A stretch of DNA of 64,000 nt from Pseudomonas paeninsulae (lineage in GTDB: Bacteria; Pseudomonadota; Gammaproteobacteria; Pseudomonadales; Pseudomonadaceae): positions 4,266,501-4,330,500 of the forward strand of contig NZ_CP141799.1 in NCBI RefSeq assembly GCF_035621475.1, given 5' to 3'. Below are positions 62,797 to 64,000 of the stretch, one piece after another. Every line of letters starts with the position of its first letter. Position 1 is the first letter of the stretch. The notes under the pieces are model-generated. The model did not search any database, was not told the origin of the DNA, and was given only the letters and a program-made list of their open reading frames with translations. The translations under genes and the position numbers were made by a program.

Positions 62797-63057
62797 AGTG
62801 AAAGTATTTATTAATTATCATGCGATAGATGGAGGAATAATAACACCCGCAACACATATACTCGCACCAACCGTAAAAGTGAAAATATTATTTAATATAT
62901 CTAGATATATATGAAAACATATTTTCATATTAGCAAACCGAGCTTGATGCACGAACGAAAGCAAACAAAGAGCTTATGCCGCTGCCAGTGATTGAACCCC
63001 GAGGACAACGAGGCGCGCGCACATACCAGCCGGCATCAGGGTCACACGCCGCAGCGT
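62797..63057. other. AT-rich region upstream of hipBA with two perfect palindromes
   Basis: The AT-rich part (about 62797-62940) contains ATATATCTAGATATAT at 62895-62910 and ATATGAAAA-cata-TTTTCATAT at 62909-62930. Both are candidate HipB operators or promoter elements. Base composition contrasts sharply with the GC-rich neighbours and marks foreign DNA. From about 62940 to 63057 it is noncoding and featureless, up to the start of the right duplication copy. Confidence 0.6.
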
Positions 63058-63791
63058 AGACTTAGACGAGCCAGGGATGCGCCGGATTATTGCTGAAGGG
63101 CACGCAATCCGTAGGGTCATTCGCCGCAGGCAGTGCACCGTGGTTGATCGGCGTGGCGCAAAGCTGGCGGGCTGTCGCTGCGCGCCAAAGCCGTACGCAA
63201 CTGACGCCTCGCCTCGTGCGGGGCGTTTTGTTGTTGCGCGGCTAATCCATTCTACGGAACTGCTCAGAGCTGCTGAACGCGCAGCTCTTTGGGCATGGAG
63301 AACGTCACGTTCTCCGGCCGCCCTTCCAGCTCGCTCTCCCCTGTCGCGCCCCAGGCCTGGAGCTGGCTGATCACCCCGCGCACCAGCACTTCCGGCGCCG
63401 ATGCACCGGCGGTGATGCCGATGCCGCTAACGCCATCGAACCACTCACGCTTGAGGTCTTCGGCTCCATCGATCAGGTAGGCCGGGGTGCCCATGCGCTC
63501 GGCCAGTTCGCGCAGGCGATTGGAGTTGGAGCTATTGGGGCTGCCGACCACCAGCAACACGTCGCTCTCGGCGGCCAATTGTTTGACCGCGTCCTGGCGG
63601 TTCTGGGTGGCGTAGCAGATGTCGTCCTTGCGCGGCCCGCCGATGCTGGGGAATTTGTTGCGCAGGGCGTCGATGACCTTGCTGGTGTCGTCCATCGACA
63701 GGGTGGTCTGGGTGACAAAGGCCAGGGCCTCAGGGTTGCGCACCTTGAGCCGGGCCACATCGGCCTCGTCTTCCACCAGGTAGATGGCGCC
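63058..63791. repeat. Right copy of the long direct duplication
   Basis: Begins with a 3' fragment of fimT (AGACTTAGACGAGCCAGGGA, then CCGGATTATTGCTGA), passes one CGCCGCAGGCAGTGCACC repeat (about 63111-63193), and continues into intact ispH. The point matching the end of the left copy is 63791. Confidence 0.88.
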
Positions 63792-64000
63792 ACCATTGGC
63801 CGTGTCGTACTGGCCCATGGTGCCTTCGACTTCCGGGTGGCCGGCGTGGCCGATCAGGATGCATTCGCGCCCCTCGCGGCTGTAGCGCACCACTTCCATG
63901 TGCACCTTGGTCACCAACGGGCAGGTGGCGTCGAAGATCTTCAGGCCGCGCCGCTCGGCTTCGTTGCGCACGGCCTGGGAAACGCCGTGGGCGCTGAAGA
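63264..64000 (-). CDS. ispH: 4-hydroxy-3-methylbut-2-enyl diphosphate reductase (5' part beyond window)
   Basis: Iron-sulfur enzyme of the last MEP-pathway step, making IPP and DMAPP. The visible part runs from [18 protein letters not shown] through the cluster cysteine in [10 protein letters not shown], the substrate-binding [14 protein letters not shown], and the second cluster cysteine in [11 protein letters not shown], to VQQL at the stop. The start codon lies beyond the window; the GTG at 63971 is internal. As the only intact copy here of an essential gene, it is presumably functional. Its 3' part is duplicated at 60450-60977. Confidence 0.95.
   Translation of the reverse strand, partial: FSAHGVSQAVRNEAERRGLKIFDATCPLVTKVHMEVVRYSREGRECILIGHAGHPEVEGTMGQYDTANGGAIYLVEDEADVARLKVRNPEALAFVTQTTLSMDDTSKVIDALRNKFPSIGGPRKDDICYATQNRQDAVKQLAAESDVLLVVGSPNSSNSNRLRELAERMGTPAYLIDGAEDLKREWFDGVSGIGITAGASAPEVLVRGVISQLQAWGATGESELEGRPENVTFSMPKELRVQQL

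Noticed and set aside
60978..63057. hipBA region as an integrative element with its own integrase
   Set aside because: No integrase or transposase lies between the duplicated segments; only hipA, hipB and noncoding DNA are present, so recombination-based insertion is favoured.

Overview
The window is about 64 kb of GC-rich chromosome from a Pseudomonas or very close relative. Supporting this are membrane PQQ glucose dehydrogenase, fruBKA/fruR, ampDE, nadC, pilBCD, coaE-yacG, DUF1780, DUF3094, ndh, a Lys-Pro-Asn tRNA cluster, clpB, pgeF, rluD, bamD, pilSR, thiO and a minor pilin operon. As I remember it, much of this order matches the PA4520-PA4557 region of P. aeruginosa. I could run no alignment, so the species is left open.

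Layout. 1-11.9 kb: a ClC channel broken by a frameshift, gcd, the fructose PTS operon (fruB-fruK-fruA) with divergent fruR, and a TatD nuclease. 11.9-19.8 kb: a chemoreceptor, ampE/ampD, a DUF1631 protein and nadC. 19.8-25.4 kb: an accessory block between nadC and pilB. It holds a RHH/RelE module, a decayed HigA-like antitoxin, hicAB, a three-gene ABC transporter operon, and a two-gene pilin unit: a 61-residue pilin with only the N-terminal helix, followed by a Sec-secreted six-cysteine protein. 25.6-35.9 kb: pilBCD, a REP-associated transposase (RAYT) beside a 149-bp-period repeat array, coaE-yacG, a CbiM-like permease, DUF1780, MOSC, DUF3094 and ndh. 36.2-51.3 kb: tRNAs, a second DUF1631 gene with a PilZ gene, clpB, pgeF-rluD, bamD, nadE and pilSR. 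51.6-64 kb: thiO, the minus-strand operon pilE-fimU-pilV-pilW-pilX-pilY1 ending in a pilE remnant, fimT, then hipBA lying between two copies of the fimT-3'/ispH-3' segment, and the 3' part of ispH.

The genes form a nearly complete type IV pilus set: PilB motor, PilC platform, PilD peptidase, minor pilins, PilY1, and PilS-PilR, which probably acts on the sigma-54 promoter seen upstream of the pilin. The normal long pilin is replaced by a short pilin and a separate secreted partner, resembling the split PilA-N/PilA-C pilins of Geobacter. The adjacent ABC operon has a composition like PilGHI of Myxococcus. This pilin cassette, set among toxin-antitoxin modules, is the strongest candidate for an undescribed system here.

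Intergenic DNA is rich in dispersed repeats. The main family carries the core GATGGGTATCGCT, occurs singly, in inverted pairs and in tandem at about a dozen loci, and flanks the RAYT gene on both sides, so RAYT is its likely mobiliser. At least three other repeat families are present.
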